The translations under genes were made by a program, and so were the position numbers. DNA of 64,000 bases from NCBI GenBank assembly GCA_973895155.1, contig OZ316891.1, positions 17,670,001 through 17,734,000 on the forward strand, in the 5' to 3' direction. This stretch comes from Marsupella aquatica. Its lineage: Eukaryota > Marchantiophyta. Below are positions 39,273 to 53,214 of the stretch, piece after piece; the first letter of the stretch is position 1, and each line of letters opens with the position of its first letter. The notes under the pieces are model-generated. The model had not been told where the DNA came from, made no database searches, and worked only from the letters and a program-made list of their open reading frames with translations.

Positions 39273-40375
39273 AAAATCGATTTCCTGGGTCTAACTAAGG
39301 GTCTAGACCGACTACGCCGAGGGCTTGCAATTCTCGGTGGTGTATGGACGAACCCTGTGGCAAACTTCCGTGGGTGCATCATCTGAAATTCTTTCTTCCC
39401 GTTCAACAGTAACAGTAAATTTCAGCCCTCATGCTCACATCAAAAATAACATCCCAGACGATTTCAAGTTCCCGAAAGAAAACGAGATGCACATTTTATC
39501 AACAATGACATCACAAAGCTGGGGCATTGACGGAACGAAAAAGGACATCCAACATCATACCAGCAGCCATGGTCACTCACTAACTCTACTTCCACTGAAT
39601 TTCAGATGGCATTTACTTCAGAGAAACCACAATTGCACAGGTCGGCGGCGTATGTTAGTGTCTAAGTACAATCACTAACACGGCTGGGAAGGGAAACCAC
39701 AGGCCATAAACCATGAGTGGTCACTTTCAATGACCACAATTATATCGTGGAACTAAAATTTCCAGCAACATACAAATCAGGAGGTCCACAGTTGATTAGT
39801 GTTGACTTCTGCTGCTATCAGCAGAGCCCTCCTTGCCCCGAACATATTCTACAAAGACGCGCCATTCTGTCTCCAAATCTTGAGAGCTGCAGATGGACCT
39901 GGTAATGCAAAATGAGCCCTCCAAGCAAGGCCCAACCAGTAAAAGTACACTGCGGACATACCTGCTCTTGATCTCACCTACATTTCCAGCAACATGCAAC
40001 AATTTTTTGTCTAGACGTCTAGACCTTCATCTTTCCTCCTTCCAAGAGGCCCGAAAACAATCCTGTTTACAGCTTAGATTAAGGAGATTTCTTTGTCGTG
40101 AACGCAGGCTCCTTGATTTTGCAGTGCATAAGAGTTGGACACAATTCGCCAGGATGCCTGTTGTGACACAAATACCTTAGAAGTCTTTAACACGATGAGC
40201 TTCTCTAAAAAATCCCTCCTTGAAAGGATTGCAACCGGGTAATATCGGAATCATAAGTGCCCTCCTTCAGAGGTTGATTAGCCTGGACTCAACCATAAGG
40301 TTCATTTAGTTTTCCATTGGCACAAGAGCAATCTCCGAGGAGACAATGAGTACAACACCCGCAAGCCAATGACTT
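39273..40375. other. Receptor kinase downstream region, no gene seen
   Basis: This probably contains the 3' UTR of the receptor kinase. A 117-codon plus-strand ORF at 39325-39678 and others show no domain. Confidence 0.4.
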
Positions 40376-43300
40376 CTACCTGCCTTCCTGGAGATCCTCA
40401 GAGATTACTGTGGTTCTTGAGAGATTATCTCCTTCCAGACCGCCGACCAGACCCGATACAGGACCGGACGAGAACATCGATGACGAACCATCTGACTCAA
40501 AAGTTGTGGACGTAGGTCGAGTGTTCTGCCAACTAGCTGTGAAAGACCTTTGCGATGCACTGGCCGACGTAGGGGTCCGGTCTTCCCTACTATCGAACTC
40601 ACTGCGAGATCGCTGTACCAATCTCAAGGACTCCACAACCTCCCCCATTGTAGGCCTCTGACTCGCCTCTGGGGCTACACAGGTTGCAGCAATAGCGGCA
40701 ACCTGCGCAAAATCCTCCTTAGGAAACCTACCGACTAGCCTTGGGTCCGCAAGCTCTGATAGCCTATCTTTATCTTTCAGAAGAGGCCGGGCCTAGAACA
40801 CATTCAAATAAATCATCCCAAGACACCATTCAGTACTAGAAGCTGAATTCTTTGTAAAAACAAATCTGTAAATCACAGCTGCCAAACTTCCACGAACACA
40901 TCAATAATTGTATTTTCCTCCCATTCAAGTCGTATCCATACGAAACTTCCATTCTCAACGTTGTGACAAACGTCGAACCCTTTCGGGAATCTACGTGACA
41001 ATGCTTTGATCAGAAGAGCGCAAACTCACCCATGTCACGAGATTTTCCTGCCCTGACGGTTGAGACATATCAACCGGCTTTCTTCCGGAGAGCAGCTCGA
41101 GCAAAACAACCCCATAACTGTACACATCGCTTTTTACTAACAAGTGCCCAGTCATGGCATACTCAGGCGCAACATACCTGCATTCACAAACAATCTAAGA
41201 TATTAACAAGGGCCTGAAAGTTTTAGTCAGAAAGATTACCTCTCAGATGTGCTGTTCCTTACGATAAGGTCCGGCACTCCTAGCACTAAGTCTCCGGCCG
41301 ACTCCAGTATAACAAACCAGTAAATTAAAATTGCTCTGAGATTCTGGGTCGGACACATACCCAAAGGTACCCATTACGCGAGTAGACACGTAATTGCCTT
41401 GCCCTTCAGGAGCCTGCTTCGCAAGACCAAAATCAGCCACCTTGGCGGTGAAATTGTGCTCTAGTAAAATATTCGAGGCTTTAAAATCCCTATGGATGAC
41501 ACAGGGTTGGGAGTCTTCATGCAAATAGGCAAGTCCACGAGCAGATCCAATGGCAATCTTTACTCGTTTCTCCCAGTCCAGAGGATGGTGGACGCCAAGA
41601 TGCCCTATCAACACCCAACACCACATTCCAGTATCAGTCTTTGACGAGGGGTAAAATTCTTTCAAAACGAGCGAAGATTCTTATAAAATAATCTCGAAGC
41701 TGTCATCAACGATATCAAGTGGTAGTGTCTGTTAATATCCCAAACGACGACAAGTGATCTTGGGACTCGTCAGAAAACAAACGTACCATGAAGCCAGGCT
41801 TCCAAGCTACCATTTGGAACCAGCTCGTAGCAAAGTAGCTGCGTGCGAGTATCTCGGCTACTAAAGTAACCCACCAGCTTTACCAGGTGTCTGTGATGAA
41901 GTCGGCTAAGCATTTCAACCTCGACAAGAAATTCTCGGTCACCCTGATGGCCTCCAGTGGAAAGCTTCTTGATGGCAACCTCTGTACCATCCTTCAAGAC
42001 TCCTCTATACACGCGGCCAAACCCACCCTCTCCCAACAGGGTTGCAGGATCAAAATTGTTGGTAGCTTCCCTCAAATCATCATAAATAAATATTTTCGTA
42101 CTTGAGACCGTATGCACGTCCGTTGATGGTGCATCCGACAAACTTGACCTTGTCATAGTGCTCACTGCCCAAATAAATAACTCAAAATTAGTGTCCACAA
42201 AGGTTGAAGTGTTCTATTCTAGGACAAAAGTCAACAGAAGGTCACATGTTTCTAAGCTTCACGTCTCAAGGATATAGGATTGCAGAAATTTGATGCATCT
42301 GAATGAAATTTTATTACAGGACGGTTATCTCTAAACAAAAATACCTTTGCTATGCGCGCGTGCAGGTCCAACAAGTTTATTGAAGTCTTTTTTTCTCCCC
42401 AGGAACACAAATCGCCAGAATATTCCGGCCAAGACGATGACCAGAACTAAACCGCCGACCGCAACCCCAATTATGTGCGGAAGGCTGGAATTACTACTAC
42501 CTCCAGAGGAATTGAACCCTGCTGAAGGACTCTGCCCGTCTCCTCCTAAGGGGGCGCCGGGAGGACTGGGAGACCCATTCACTGAACCACACAGAAAAAA
42601 GCTATTAATATGTTGCACTAAAGTCTAGCCATTTCTGATTGATGTTCGTCAGGCTATTTTACTGATAGCATTAACCCCTCCCTTAACGTACCACATGCTT
42701 AAAGGCTCGCCTCAGCCAGCAAATGTTTCTTCAGATTATGCGCGGGAGTAGACAGGAACTTCGATTATCAACAAATCCAAGACCACTAAAAGACAATCCA
42801 AGACACAAGAAAAGCTTAATAAATCCAAGACAAGAAAAGAACTCTGAAGATTCACGTTTTGTTCGCTCTATATCTTTCATGTGCTCGATAATTTTGCTCC
42901 TAGACAGACATCTCATCCTGACTGGAGGAGATCAATGACAGTACGTGAAAGACGTAAACGCAGAATTGACGAAAACGAGTATGACCTACCTGGACCAGAA
43001 TTTGGTCCATAAACAATGAAACTTTGAAGTGAATAGTTCCCGAATAATTGTGGGTCGAGAATCACGTCATGATTCTTCAGCTTTGCTTCAAAGAAAGTAG
43101 CCGCATCTTGCGAGAACGCGTCACCAACTAAGGGTGCAATATCCACCGTGATGTTAATCTCGGGGTTACTTTTACTGTTCTCGAACTGGACACCTCGAAT
43201 CAAAACCTGGTTAAAAGTCAAATTGAGTTGATCGCCAAGTTGCTGCTGGAACTTCATACTCCAATTGGCAATCGTTATTCGGGCGTTATCGAGTAGCAGT

Positions 43301-45067
43301 CCAATTTCGACAGGATACACACAAGAACAGTTGTTATTACTTATCCACGGCCGGGAAATTGTATTGGCAGCACAACACTGTCCTGAAGAGGGAAACAGAC
43401 CAGGCCTGGGATCAGCATTAAACAAGAACAAGAGTGGAAGAAGACATACTACAATGTGAAGAGCAGCGACATCCCAGAATCGTGCCCCTGATTGACCTGT
43501 GAACCAGACTCTGGTCCTTCAAGGAGAACACAAAAAAGTAAAATAACCACCTCCGAGAGGAAAGCAGTCCCACAATTTCGCATCATCTTAAATCTCAAAT
43601 CTTGTTTATTTTATACGAGCGTATGACACGAAAATATCTACCTGGAGAAGGGTTTGATCCCGGAGCGCTAGAAGAAGTGACAGTTGGAGTGTCTGCGCTT
43701 GGTGCAAGCCCACTCGTTAGCCCCGCCGTAGAAGAAGCGGGTGCAAGTGTACTCTGTTGAGGAGGGGCAGCAAGCGCATCTGTACGAGTTCCAAACACTA
43801 CTGCGCATGAGATGGCTAGAACTAAAACAAGACAACAAAGACCTGTAGACCAACATTGGAGGAGGGCAGACCGACGACAACAAACAAACTAAAGTAAGCT
43901 CGTTGGTAACAACAATCAGGGAGAGACCTAAGAAAAAGAATTTACACACAAATAACGCTAAGATCGAGTGGACTAATAGATGGGCGTACATGGGATCACA
44001 AAGGAATATAAGAAATTTACAGAAGTCATAGACGGTGTCTCGTAAAGATTCTATTACAGAGTCGGGGAACGGGGGTGAAGAAATAAATTCGCACGAGAAC
44101 TTGCTCAAGGATTGGCTCGTAGAATCTGGCCACGGAGGATACAGTGTGCTGAAATCAAATGACTTTGGCGAGTTCGGAAGAAAGGAACCTGTCCGTATAG
44201 AGGTGTGCAGAACTGCAGCCAAACCTGCCAACTGCTTGGACGAAGCAGACTGGGAAAAATGTAAATCGTCATCAATTGAAAGAATTCGCCTCAGTGCCGC
44301 AACTGTGAGACACAATGCACAGGACGAAGTCGTTATCTTGCGCGTCAAATGAGAAAGTTAATTCGTTCAACGTGCAGGACATGGAACCAAACAAGGAAAT
44401 CAGACCGAAACGTGAAGATACAGGATAGATCCATTTTCAGCTATTTGCATCTTACTGAAAAGAACCAACCCAACTTCCCCTCGGACGTTAGAAGAATACA
44501 TAAGGGCAACGTATGCGACAGCCTACAAGTGGAGCGAGTAGTGGATACGTCTCTTCGGAGTTCATTAATTCACTAACTTTCACCGCCAGTCTCACTTGCA
44601 CGGCGTTACAGAGCATTCGGGTCAGCTATCCTTCAAAATCAACGGAGATAGTATCACGCCCACTTCGACAGGTTGGCAATCCGGGGAGGATGACCTTGAT
44701 TGTCGATACATCATCCGGGAGGAAAAATTCCATGACGGAGTTTGCAACATTGAGGGGTGGGGTGGGGCTCCATTCGATCTCGATCAAGCAGACGTCGTTC
44801 CGGGGGTCAATCGAAACCATCATAACAAACCTAACACAGCGAAAAGATGCGCAGAATTTCACACAGAGAGCGAGAGGGGGCGACGGGGGGTGGGAAAATG
44901 CGGTCAGGGTAAACATCGCACATCCCCAAATAATGAAAAGAGGAAGCTCGTATACCTCGATGTAACAGAGGCTGTTGGCTGCCGCTCCCAGAATGGACAT
45001 TTGATAGTAGCAGATGAAGCAGTGCTAAATAAAAAAGAAACTGCGCACATCTCCATGTCGAAGACAT
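40376..45067 (-). CDS. ALE2-like: Receptor-like Ser/Thr kinase, ALE2/At4g02010 group
   Basis: A single-pass plasma-membrane receptor kinase of 695 residues. Exons 45067-44956, 43800-43642, 43382-42990, 42581-42345, 42164-41787, 41604-41361, 41177-41030 and 40792-40376 keep frame throughout. Exon 1 is a signal peptide ([19 protein letters not shown]). Exon 2 is a Ser/Pro/Ala-rich linker. Exon 3 is the Cys-containing ectodomain of this group ([15 protein letters not shown] to [10 protein letters not shown]). Exon 4 holds the transmembrane helix ([18 protein letters not shown]) and a basic stop-transfer. The kinase has [25 protein letters not shown] (an RD kinase), [28 protein letters not shown] and RPTMGEVV, with all key residues present. 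The C-terminus EDLQEGR matches the group's ending as I remember it. Exon 1 is the least certain part: it was chosen because its phase fits and a T-rich tract precedes the 43800 acceptor. Confidence 0.92.
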
Positions 45068-48000
45068 AGCCGCTTCTCAATCCACTCTATCAGAACACTG
45101 CTCAACAAATTGGACACGATCCACCCCCGATGGAATTGTGACAATGCTGCTGTCAACTAGTAGGGATTGGGTCCATCTGTGCATCTTGCCTTCTCCTTTC
45201 CAACGAATAGTCCACTACTATCCAATGACATACTCCCCGCATTTACTCCAATAGAGATGTTGATCCATGCTGCGGACATGAGTCGAAATGGCAGCAGCGT
45301 TCGAATAACTTACAGAAACTACCACACATTCATACAGTATTCTACATGTCCGTCTGCTGCCTCGCCTGTTTTGTTTGTGGAGACCATCAGAGCCGCTGAA
45401 GGTGTTCAGCTCCCTCTCTTGTCTTCTCTTCCCCTGATTTGATACACCACTCCCTTTCTGCGTTGCTGAAAATCTGCATGGAGCAATGACGGTCAAGCTC
45501 AGCTCAGCTCTCCATCGACCTGTAGGCACCCTCATTTGCAAGTGAGACATATTGTGCTCACGAAGCTCGAGCGAACGATTCACCCGCTAAAGATACAAAA
45601 GGGCTTAAGAAAGCAGTAGCTAACAGCATCTGCACTACGTCAATGCTTCGTACCAAGCCACTCTAAACCTATCCAGCCTGACAATACCAGATTACACCCA
45701 CAACAACCCTTTTCATCTGAGACAGTTTAGAACACTGATGACGATGAAGATGATGATCCGCGATTGCTGTATGTAACCGAGACTGCGACTACTTGATTTA
45801 CCCTGAGAAGATCGTGACTCCACAATGTGCGTCAAGGCAGAAGACTCAGCCTGAACACCATGATCACCGGAAGGAGGGGAATGCAACCATCCCAGCTGCA
45901 GAAAGCCCTGGCTTACTGCCTGTGTCAGAAGACATATGAGGGAAAAAGAGAGGAGCGTATTGAACTGCAAGAGACCAACTAAACATTTCAACTCCAAACC
46001 AAGTAAGAAGAAGAAGAAGGAGAAGCAGGCGTACCTCATCTATCTTGCACTCATGAGCCGGCTCGTGCAGATCCTGAAGAGGGTCGACATGACAGAAACA
46101 CATCAAGCTCAAGCTCGCTCGTCACGAATAGACCGATACCATTACATATGACACTCATCTAAATCTCGGAGTACAATGTCGGAGGAGTAGAGCGGAAATG
46201 CGGCACCATAATCTCTACCGTAACGAGAAGGCAAGGGTCAAGCCGCGTCCTTCCCTTCCTACACAATCTTCTCAGTAGGCAGGAAGGCAACACTGCATCC
46301 AACACTAACGCAATGACGGCTCCTTCATAGCAGCAATCGGACGCCAGCCGGGAATCAGAGCCACAATAACGGCGTGGCTGCACATCAAATCCTGCTGCTC
46401 CAATGCTGTCGTCGCCGTCGAATATATTGCTGCTCCCAGGAAATTCTGTAGTCTAAAAGTCCTCAGGCTCGTTAGTGGAAGAAGGAAGCTCCGAGTTCTC
46501 GAAGATGGATGCCACATTCTGGCCTCCCCTGGTTGTAACTGTGCTCGCTCTAGCTGCCAACCAGGAGCTTTACCGGATGGGACTGATAGTCAATCACTCA
46601 TCAATAACATCAATCAATCCTCTCTTTCTCCGCTTTCCTTCATTGATTCGGTCGCTCATCACTCCCGCTCACACATCCGTCTCAGGAATCCAGACCGGCC
46701 TCGCCATTGCGGAGTCCGAGAACTGACAGAAACACAGGCAGACATACACCTCAAGGACAGACAAAATACACACTACATCACCACTCGGGTAATCAGAAAC
46801 TACTAATTTCCCTTCCACTTCTCTTGTCGCCCCACGCTTCCTCCTCTTCCCCAACAAACTATCTCCGCTTCGTCTGTCTTCTCGCTCGCGGTCTCGTCTC
46901 TCGCTTTCTCTCCGGTCCCGTGTCCTCTACTCCGCTTTCTTGCTCCTTTCAGTTTTCCACAGCGAGTGCCAACAAAACAAGGGTAGTCCTCGCGAAAAGA
47001 ACTTCGTCCAGGCCCGGGTGAGGCGGGGCGGGGAGCCAAAAAGCGACGAATGTATGTCAGATACCAGTCGACGAGACGACGAGGAGGGACCGAGGGAGGG
47101 AGAGAGGGCAGAAAGGTCGAAAGCCGAAAAAGCTGAAAGGCTTCAAGCAGAACTCGAAGAAGAGAGAAACGCGGAAGGACGAGGAAGCGACGAGAGACAG
47201 ACAAGACACGACACAGGAGGAAGCTGGAGGCCTGGAGCAAACGAAAACGAAAACGAAAAGATAGAGAACGCGACCGCAACGCACAACAACGGACGAGACG
47301 TGATGAGAGGCAGGCGGTAGCAGACTAGTAGTGTAGTAGTAGTAATCCACTACTCCTAGAGCCGGTCGGTACTGGAGTACCGAGCCCCGCCCCACCCCTC
47401 GCGCCCGCCCGCCATCAGGTAGGGTCCAGTGATCGCAAATAATCAGAAAGGTCTCACCACAGCAACAGCAGCCAAAGCTGCACAAAGCACAAAGCTCCAA
47501 ACCCAACAACGCACTGCAACGCAATCAATCCGTAATAAGTTTATTCTGATGCCGTCGCGGCCGCTCTGCCCTACGCCCCTGCTGCTGCTGCAATTCTCTA
47601 TCATTTTCTTCTCACGAGGAACGACAAACGCCGCATGCTGCCCGACGAGGCCGCCAGAAGGACGGACTGAGGCGAACGCAGATCCGGTTTTCCCAATTGG
47701 AAAACAACTCAGATTTGGGTTTCAAAAAATTACAACACCACACAGATTTGATTCGCCTCCCGTCCCTCGAGTGGCCTCGGACCGATCATGAACCTCCCCA
47801 CTCACAGCATCATTCCGTTCTCCCCCACTCGTTGACAGTGTAAAACGAGCGGCTTTACCAGACGGGGAGCCGTTCCTTTTCCATTTGAGATTGAAATTGG
47901 AGCCTCTAATAAATGGGACATGGCTCTATTTGGCTTATCCCGGTAGGTAGGGTATCTACCAATCATTCATGGAAGAGAGTGGGCCCATGGCTGATGTGAA

Positions 48001-48160
48001 ATGCCTATATTGTCTAGAGATCTAGAATTGTAGACTACCTCCAAAAGTGGTCCAAACTTGGGCAAAGTTTGGCTCTTTCTACAAGGAATTTGCATTTATT
48101 GAAGTTCATTTCAAAATCTTTTTAGTATTTGTCTTTAGAATTGGATAACTCCTTGTTAGA
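45068..48160. other. Receptor kinase upstream region and intergenic, no gene seen
   Basis: The left part is the presumed promoter. Strand-asymmetric CT-rich (46800-46960) and purine-rich (47080-47270) tracts produce long artificial ORFs rich in Arg, Glu and Ser. A short TAG-type repeat lies near 47325-47345. No conserved protein is recognised. Confidence 0.45.
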
Positions 48161-48240
48161 GGGCATTGTGGGATATACTGCCCCCAAAACGAGGGCCTTA
48201 GCCCAAGTTTGAAGGGGCCAATGGCACACAATTCCCATAA
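48161..48240. repeat. Short palindromic (foldback) element, copy 1
   Basis: About 80 bp whose two ends are imperfect reverse complements: CATTGTGGGATATACTGCCCC at the left and GGGGCCAATGGCACACAATT at the right. The centre is AAAACGAGGGCCTTAGCCCA. Closely related hairpins occur at 52635-52711 and 62183-62258. Confidence 0.7.
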
Positions 48241-51200
48241 GCTGAACCTTAACTTACATAAAAACCTCAATTGAGTTTTGGATAGAATACGGAAAATACG
48301 AATCCCTTAAATTACGGTCATGCAATAGTGTGCAAATAAGAAAAAGAAATTAAAGTGCCAGGATACTCTGGCAAATTTTTAGGAACATGATTTTACTTCT
48401 TGGTTTATATCCTAAAAAGATTATACTTTGAGTTACATATACCTCGATTAAGGTGGAAGATGCCTCAACGAACCTGGCCAAGGAGGATGTTGACCTTCAA
48501 GACCACCAGTTGATAAGGGCAAGAGCACCAGTTGATAAGGGCAATAAGCTCATGTCCTATGACTATGCCAAGATTCTGGATTATGCAGAGATTCCAGAGA
48601 ATTTCAATGTCATACATGGCTCCAGGAAGAAGAAGCCTGGTAGAAAATACCAATCTAAGTAGTCATCAAGTTGACTAGGTTAAAGAATGCCTCCTTATCC
48701 ATCATACACATCTGCCTAAACAGATAAGGCAGCAACTCATGTCTGAAAAAAATCACCAAACTCTTTAGACCAGGCTCTTTTAGAACTATCAGCAAAGAAT
48801 GTTTGGGTCTCCAACAGTGAATGCAACTCTATCTAGTTCGCAGGTGGAGCATGAACACCAGTCGGATCAGTGACCCCTGCTTCTGAGTGGTTGGAAGAAT
48901 CCAACTCCAAGATATTTCTTATATGTTTAGATAATAATGCAGTGGATGAAGTGGTACTGGATTTAGAGCCTTCAGAACTGCTGGATATGAAGTAGTCTTC
49001 ATCAATGGAACTTTCATTGAGAATGCCCAAAGACAATTGCTCCCAAACCCATTTCAAGCATTGTTGTGGATTGGAGACCTTGGGCATTGTAAGCAATCTT
49101 GTATCTGTCACGAATTACAGAAATGATTCATATGCACAACACACAATTTAATGGAACAAAAACAAGTTTGTACATAATTGACAGATTCAAGTGGCACAGA
49201 TACCATGAAGCCTCAGTCGAAGGGTGATGATTTATCACAACATAGAAACAATGCTCTAAACCGCTTGTCCTGTCCACTGCCCTTATTCCACCTGACAATC
49301 AATCGCTGACACCTAAGGAAGCTGATTTAATGGCCTTGTAAATATCATTGATAAGTTGCTTCTTTGCCCTGGTATCGTATTTCTTCTGTTTGTTGGCTGT
49401 GAGTTGCGGAACTCGACTACCTAAACACTTAGCTCCGGCGTCACTGACTCCCATGCCGAGCTCCCTATGGTCCAGACCCGGAACGGCCATCCGGGGAGGG
49501 CTTAGCATGGGGAGACTTGTGGGCAATTGGGCGTGGCCCTGGCGAAGGCAAGGCGCTAAGCTGGTGACATACACTAAGGACTTAGACTAGCCGAGGGCTG
49601 GTCGGGTCAAGGGGAAAGGGGTGGACTCAAGGTCGACCGTTCGGACCCCCGGACAGACTTTGAATTTTGAGGGCTTGAGTGAGATCTCCTCTTGGGCCCA
49701 AGGCCAATGAAGTTCACTCCATGGGCAACAAACGCTTAGGGCACGAGTTATGGTCTGATCTGGGTTTGGTCGATCGAGAGGCCCAGGCAACGACGGGATC
49801 TGAGGGCCTAGGCATGAGCACTAGGTCGGCCCAATCACAACGGGCTAAATCCTAAACCCTAACTAGAAAGGTATGGGCATCGCCAGTTAGTGGCGTGCCC
49901 AGACGTGCGAGTTGGGGTCCAAGTGGGGGGCCAAAATTTGGGGACCAAAGTAAGTCCAGGGGTGACAGGTATCTAGAAATATATATGAGGGGAGTGATGT
50001 CTCCCTGGATGCTAAGGGTATTCTCTATTGGCACTCAATTCCATGCATTGCATTGAACAATTTTTAGCTAAATTGCCGCTAATGAAGTTTCAATTTACAA
50101 TAGTGTCATGGTTTTTATTGTATTTACGAATATGTCACAATTTTTGTATTTGGTTATTAACTTTGGTGAACTTGTCATCCATATATGGAACCATGGCATG
50201 TTTATAAATACAAAAATAATAATGACAATATTGTCAATTAGGACATGTTTAGTGGCAAGGTAGTTTAGAGTTGTGACATTGAATTCACTCAAACAAAGTC
50301 AAACCTGCAATATTGTGGCTCATAGCATTGCTTACACTTATTGGATAAGTGCTCAAAATTCCTCACTTGCACTGATGTCATATGCAAAATATGTTTAAGT
50401 GCAAAGTGGGGCCTACCTCCCAAAGTCTTGCACTTAGACGTAGTACCCTGTATTTTGTCTTTCTTGTTTTTGAATGGAGAAGCAAGTCAGGAAGTGACAT
50501 CTTAGGTTACTTCTACCTACAACTTACTGTTGTTCCTTGTGTTTCTCCCGTGTTTGATTATACAATTCCCGATTCCCTGCATGAAATTATCTCAGCCTCC
50601 ATGTCATGTTGTGGCCCCATATAGTACACAACCCCAAGTGTCAAGCCCAACTCTCACTCACGGTCTACAGGATTCAATTTGATACACATGCATTATGGAA
50701 GGCAAACATTCCCTGAGCTCTACAAGGCTCTTCAGTATGCCCAAAGATAAGGTTTTAGTTATTCTTTTCCTAGTTGTTTATGTGGTGCGCTTTTTACTTG
50801 ATCACTGGGCTCTTGGCTCCTTGGTTGTCCCCCCTTGATTGGAAGTTTTGTCTGAGGGATCAGGTCTCCTAGTTGGGTGCCTTTGGTGTTATTGTAATTT
50901 GATATATTATAAATCTCATCTGGCGACTAATTTTGTCAGCTATAGTAGGTAGTGATTTGGCAAAGAGGAAATCTCTATTTTTAATTTGAATTAGATCATC
51001 AGAACATTTTCCAAGTGAGATTAAAACCAGCAGTATCCCCAACCCTTTGGAAAGACAAAATAGTCCACCATTTACTATGTTAATAACATTATGTACTAAT
51101 TATGGTAAGTGAATCAGCCAGGTTTTGCTTCAGAGATAATGATACTTTAAGTCAAAATTGACCCAGAAAAATTGTTTAAGCTACGGATCTCTGCTGGGTT

Positions 51201-52634
51201 GACTAGCCTCTATTATTGCTATTTACTTGCTAATAAAGTATGCTTTCAAAATTGTCCTGAGGATATAAGCGTAGTCTATTGACTGAACCAAAGCTGACCT
51301 GATAGTTTCTAACTCGTATATTTTAATCTTCATTGCTGCAATAAAGTATTCGTGTAAAACAAAGCAGTCCACTGTGTGTACCAGTGTACCTATTATTAAA
51401 GAGGCAACGGCCAATATTAGAACCGCAACTGATGGCATAGATATTGGGATTTTGGGGGCAGGCAAGGTTCTGTTGGAAAGCGTTTGGGGCACCACCGCAG
51501 CATCATCTTCAACTAACCTTACGAAGTTTGACGGCTCTGACGACGAAGGTCTTCGGTTACCGCAGTCAAAACCAATGCAGAACCTGGAACTCGTAAAGGT
51601 TCAAACGCACTGTTTCGACCTCGGGAGCGAGTCTAGGGCTGGGTTCTGTTGAGTACTGTATGACTGTGTTAGACCCCGGTTGTGTACCTCCCACAGTTTC
51701 CTAGAAAGTGTAGCATGATTTTATTTCACCTAAAGATTATAGGATGCAATCTTGGTGGATTATAGGTCATTAGTGCCTCTCAAAGCTAGGTCATTAGAGA
51801 AAGTTAAGTATTTATGATATATCCCTTCCTATAACTCAAGTTATGGAACCTAGTTGTAGAATTTTAAAAATGGGGGGAGATAACATTGACCCGCTTCACA
51901 AGGCATAATTATGGTCTCACTTGTCTCATACCATATATTCTTTTTTCCTTAATTCTTGACCAACTGCCGCCTCAATGCAGCAGCGATCACCATGTCAGGA
52001 GCAAATGCCACGTGCCTGCAGTCGCGGCGTTCTGGGGTTCCAGAGTCCTGGATTCCTGATTTCTGCCTAAGTTGCGGGAAAGTTACGTTTCAAGTGTTGA
52101 GCCCGTGGGCTTTCCTTACGGGAGCCGAAGGTCAGCTCCCATAACTTTTACGGGAGTTACCATAATATTTGAGTTGTGAGAATACCTTATCTTGTTAAGG
52201 CCAAGCTTTTAGACGCCCCAACACTTTCCCCTTAGCTCCCAAAGGTCTTGATATCCACTTAATAATATAGACAATACTAAGCAATGGCAGGTGCATTGGG
52301 CTAGTTTTAACATAACAGAAATGTGTTACTTGTGTTACAGATTATATTTTTTCCTGCAACCTACAACCCAATTAATATTTTTATAGGCCTTTTCCTTTCT
52401 TTGGCAGAAGTAGTGTCCAAGCATTCCCTAGCTATAATCAACACCTCATGCATGTCATACCCTTATGGCCCTTTGAGATGTTACTCTTCGTAACTTTTTG
52501 TGCCTTTTTGGAGAACAGTGCGCAGATTCAGATGGGGGATCATGAAACCTCTCTTCTACGTCTACAAATAATAAGAATTAATAGCCTCCCTCACGCCTTG
52601 AGAGTATTAGTACTCCGTTACTAGCGCATTATTG
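48241..52634. other. Gene-poor region with possible TE remnants
   Basis: Short ORFs only. GC-rich 49400-50000 and flanking ORFs such as 48833-49111 (-) look like decayed repeat sequence, but no reverse transcriptase, integrase or transposase motif can be read. No RNA gene is seen. Confidence 0.4.
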
Positions 52635-52711
52635 GGGGCATTATGGGCAATAAGGCCCACTCAAAACTCAAGCTAAATCCCTTGTTTTTGGAGGCCTTAT
52701 GGCCCACTATG
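52635..52711. repeat. Short palindromic (foldback) element, copy 2
   Basis: The ends GGGGGCATTATGGGCAATAA and GGCCTTATGGCCCACTATG are imperfect reverse complements. The centre resembles the complement of copy 1, so this copy is in opposite orientation. Confidence 0.72.
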
Positions 52712-53206
52712 TTCTATAACCTGAAGATTATCATACATCTAATACCCATCATGATTTTCTCTTAGTCTTTCAGGGCATTTCTGGAGATTGGGATGACCTT
52801 CCAATGACCCTACAAGCTACACCGCATCAGCCAGATCATCATTGAAGAAAAAATGCATCAAAGGGGTGATGACTGTATTTAATAAGGGAAGGGGCCCAAA
52901 ATGGAGCAAAGGATAGGGAAGGGGCCAAAAAATGGAGCTGCACTGACCTTTGTTGTGTTAAGCCATATTTCTTGGGCTCCCTCTAAATGACAGTCATTCC
53001 ATAAAGTCTTCTAGATAGAGATGACTCCCATCCCCCTTACACCATCTGGTTTTAACAGGTGATTAATTGTGAAGGCACCCCGCATCTCTCAACTCCCAAC
53101 AGGCGGCTGCAACTCACAAAGAAGGCTCCCTCAATGAGAATTTACCGGCATAGGGTTAGTATGATAGAAATCATTTGCCAATGTAGCATTAAATACCACG
53201 GATCTT
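52712..53206. other. Left flank of the large transposon, no gene seen
   Basis: Noncoding. It includes a short repeat of the form GGGAAGGGGCCMAAAATGGAG at about 52886 and 52917. Confidence 0.45.
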
Positions 53207-53214
53207 TGCTGCTC
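53207..53214. repeat. Target site duplication, left (TGCTGCTC)
   Basis: The same 8 bp occur immediately after the right inverted repeat at 61927-61934. They flank the terminal inverted repeats exactly. Confidence 0.9.

Noticed and set aside
43668-44348. 226-codon minus-strand ORF overlapping the receptor kinase
   Set aside because: It lies in intron 1 and runs out of frame through exon 2 of the kinase gene. Phase, the T-rich tract and domain order support the splice model instead.
44513-45069. Two plus-strand ORFs of 150 and 157 codons
   Set aside because: Antisense to exon 1 and intron 1 of the receptor kinase; no domain recognised.
46803-47524. Long Arg/Ser/Glu-rich ORFs on both strands
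   Set aside because: Produced by CT-rich and purine-rich tracts; no conserved motif and overlapping frames on both strands.
49299-49574. Minus-strand ORF with a KKYDTRAKKQLINDIYKA segment resembling retroelement gag
   Set aside because: The resemblance is weak and no protease, reverse transcriptase or integrase motif is nearby.
49845-49865. Telomere-like CCCTAAA/CCCTAA motifs
   Set aside because: Only one or two units are present, not a telomeric array.
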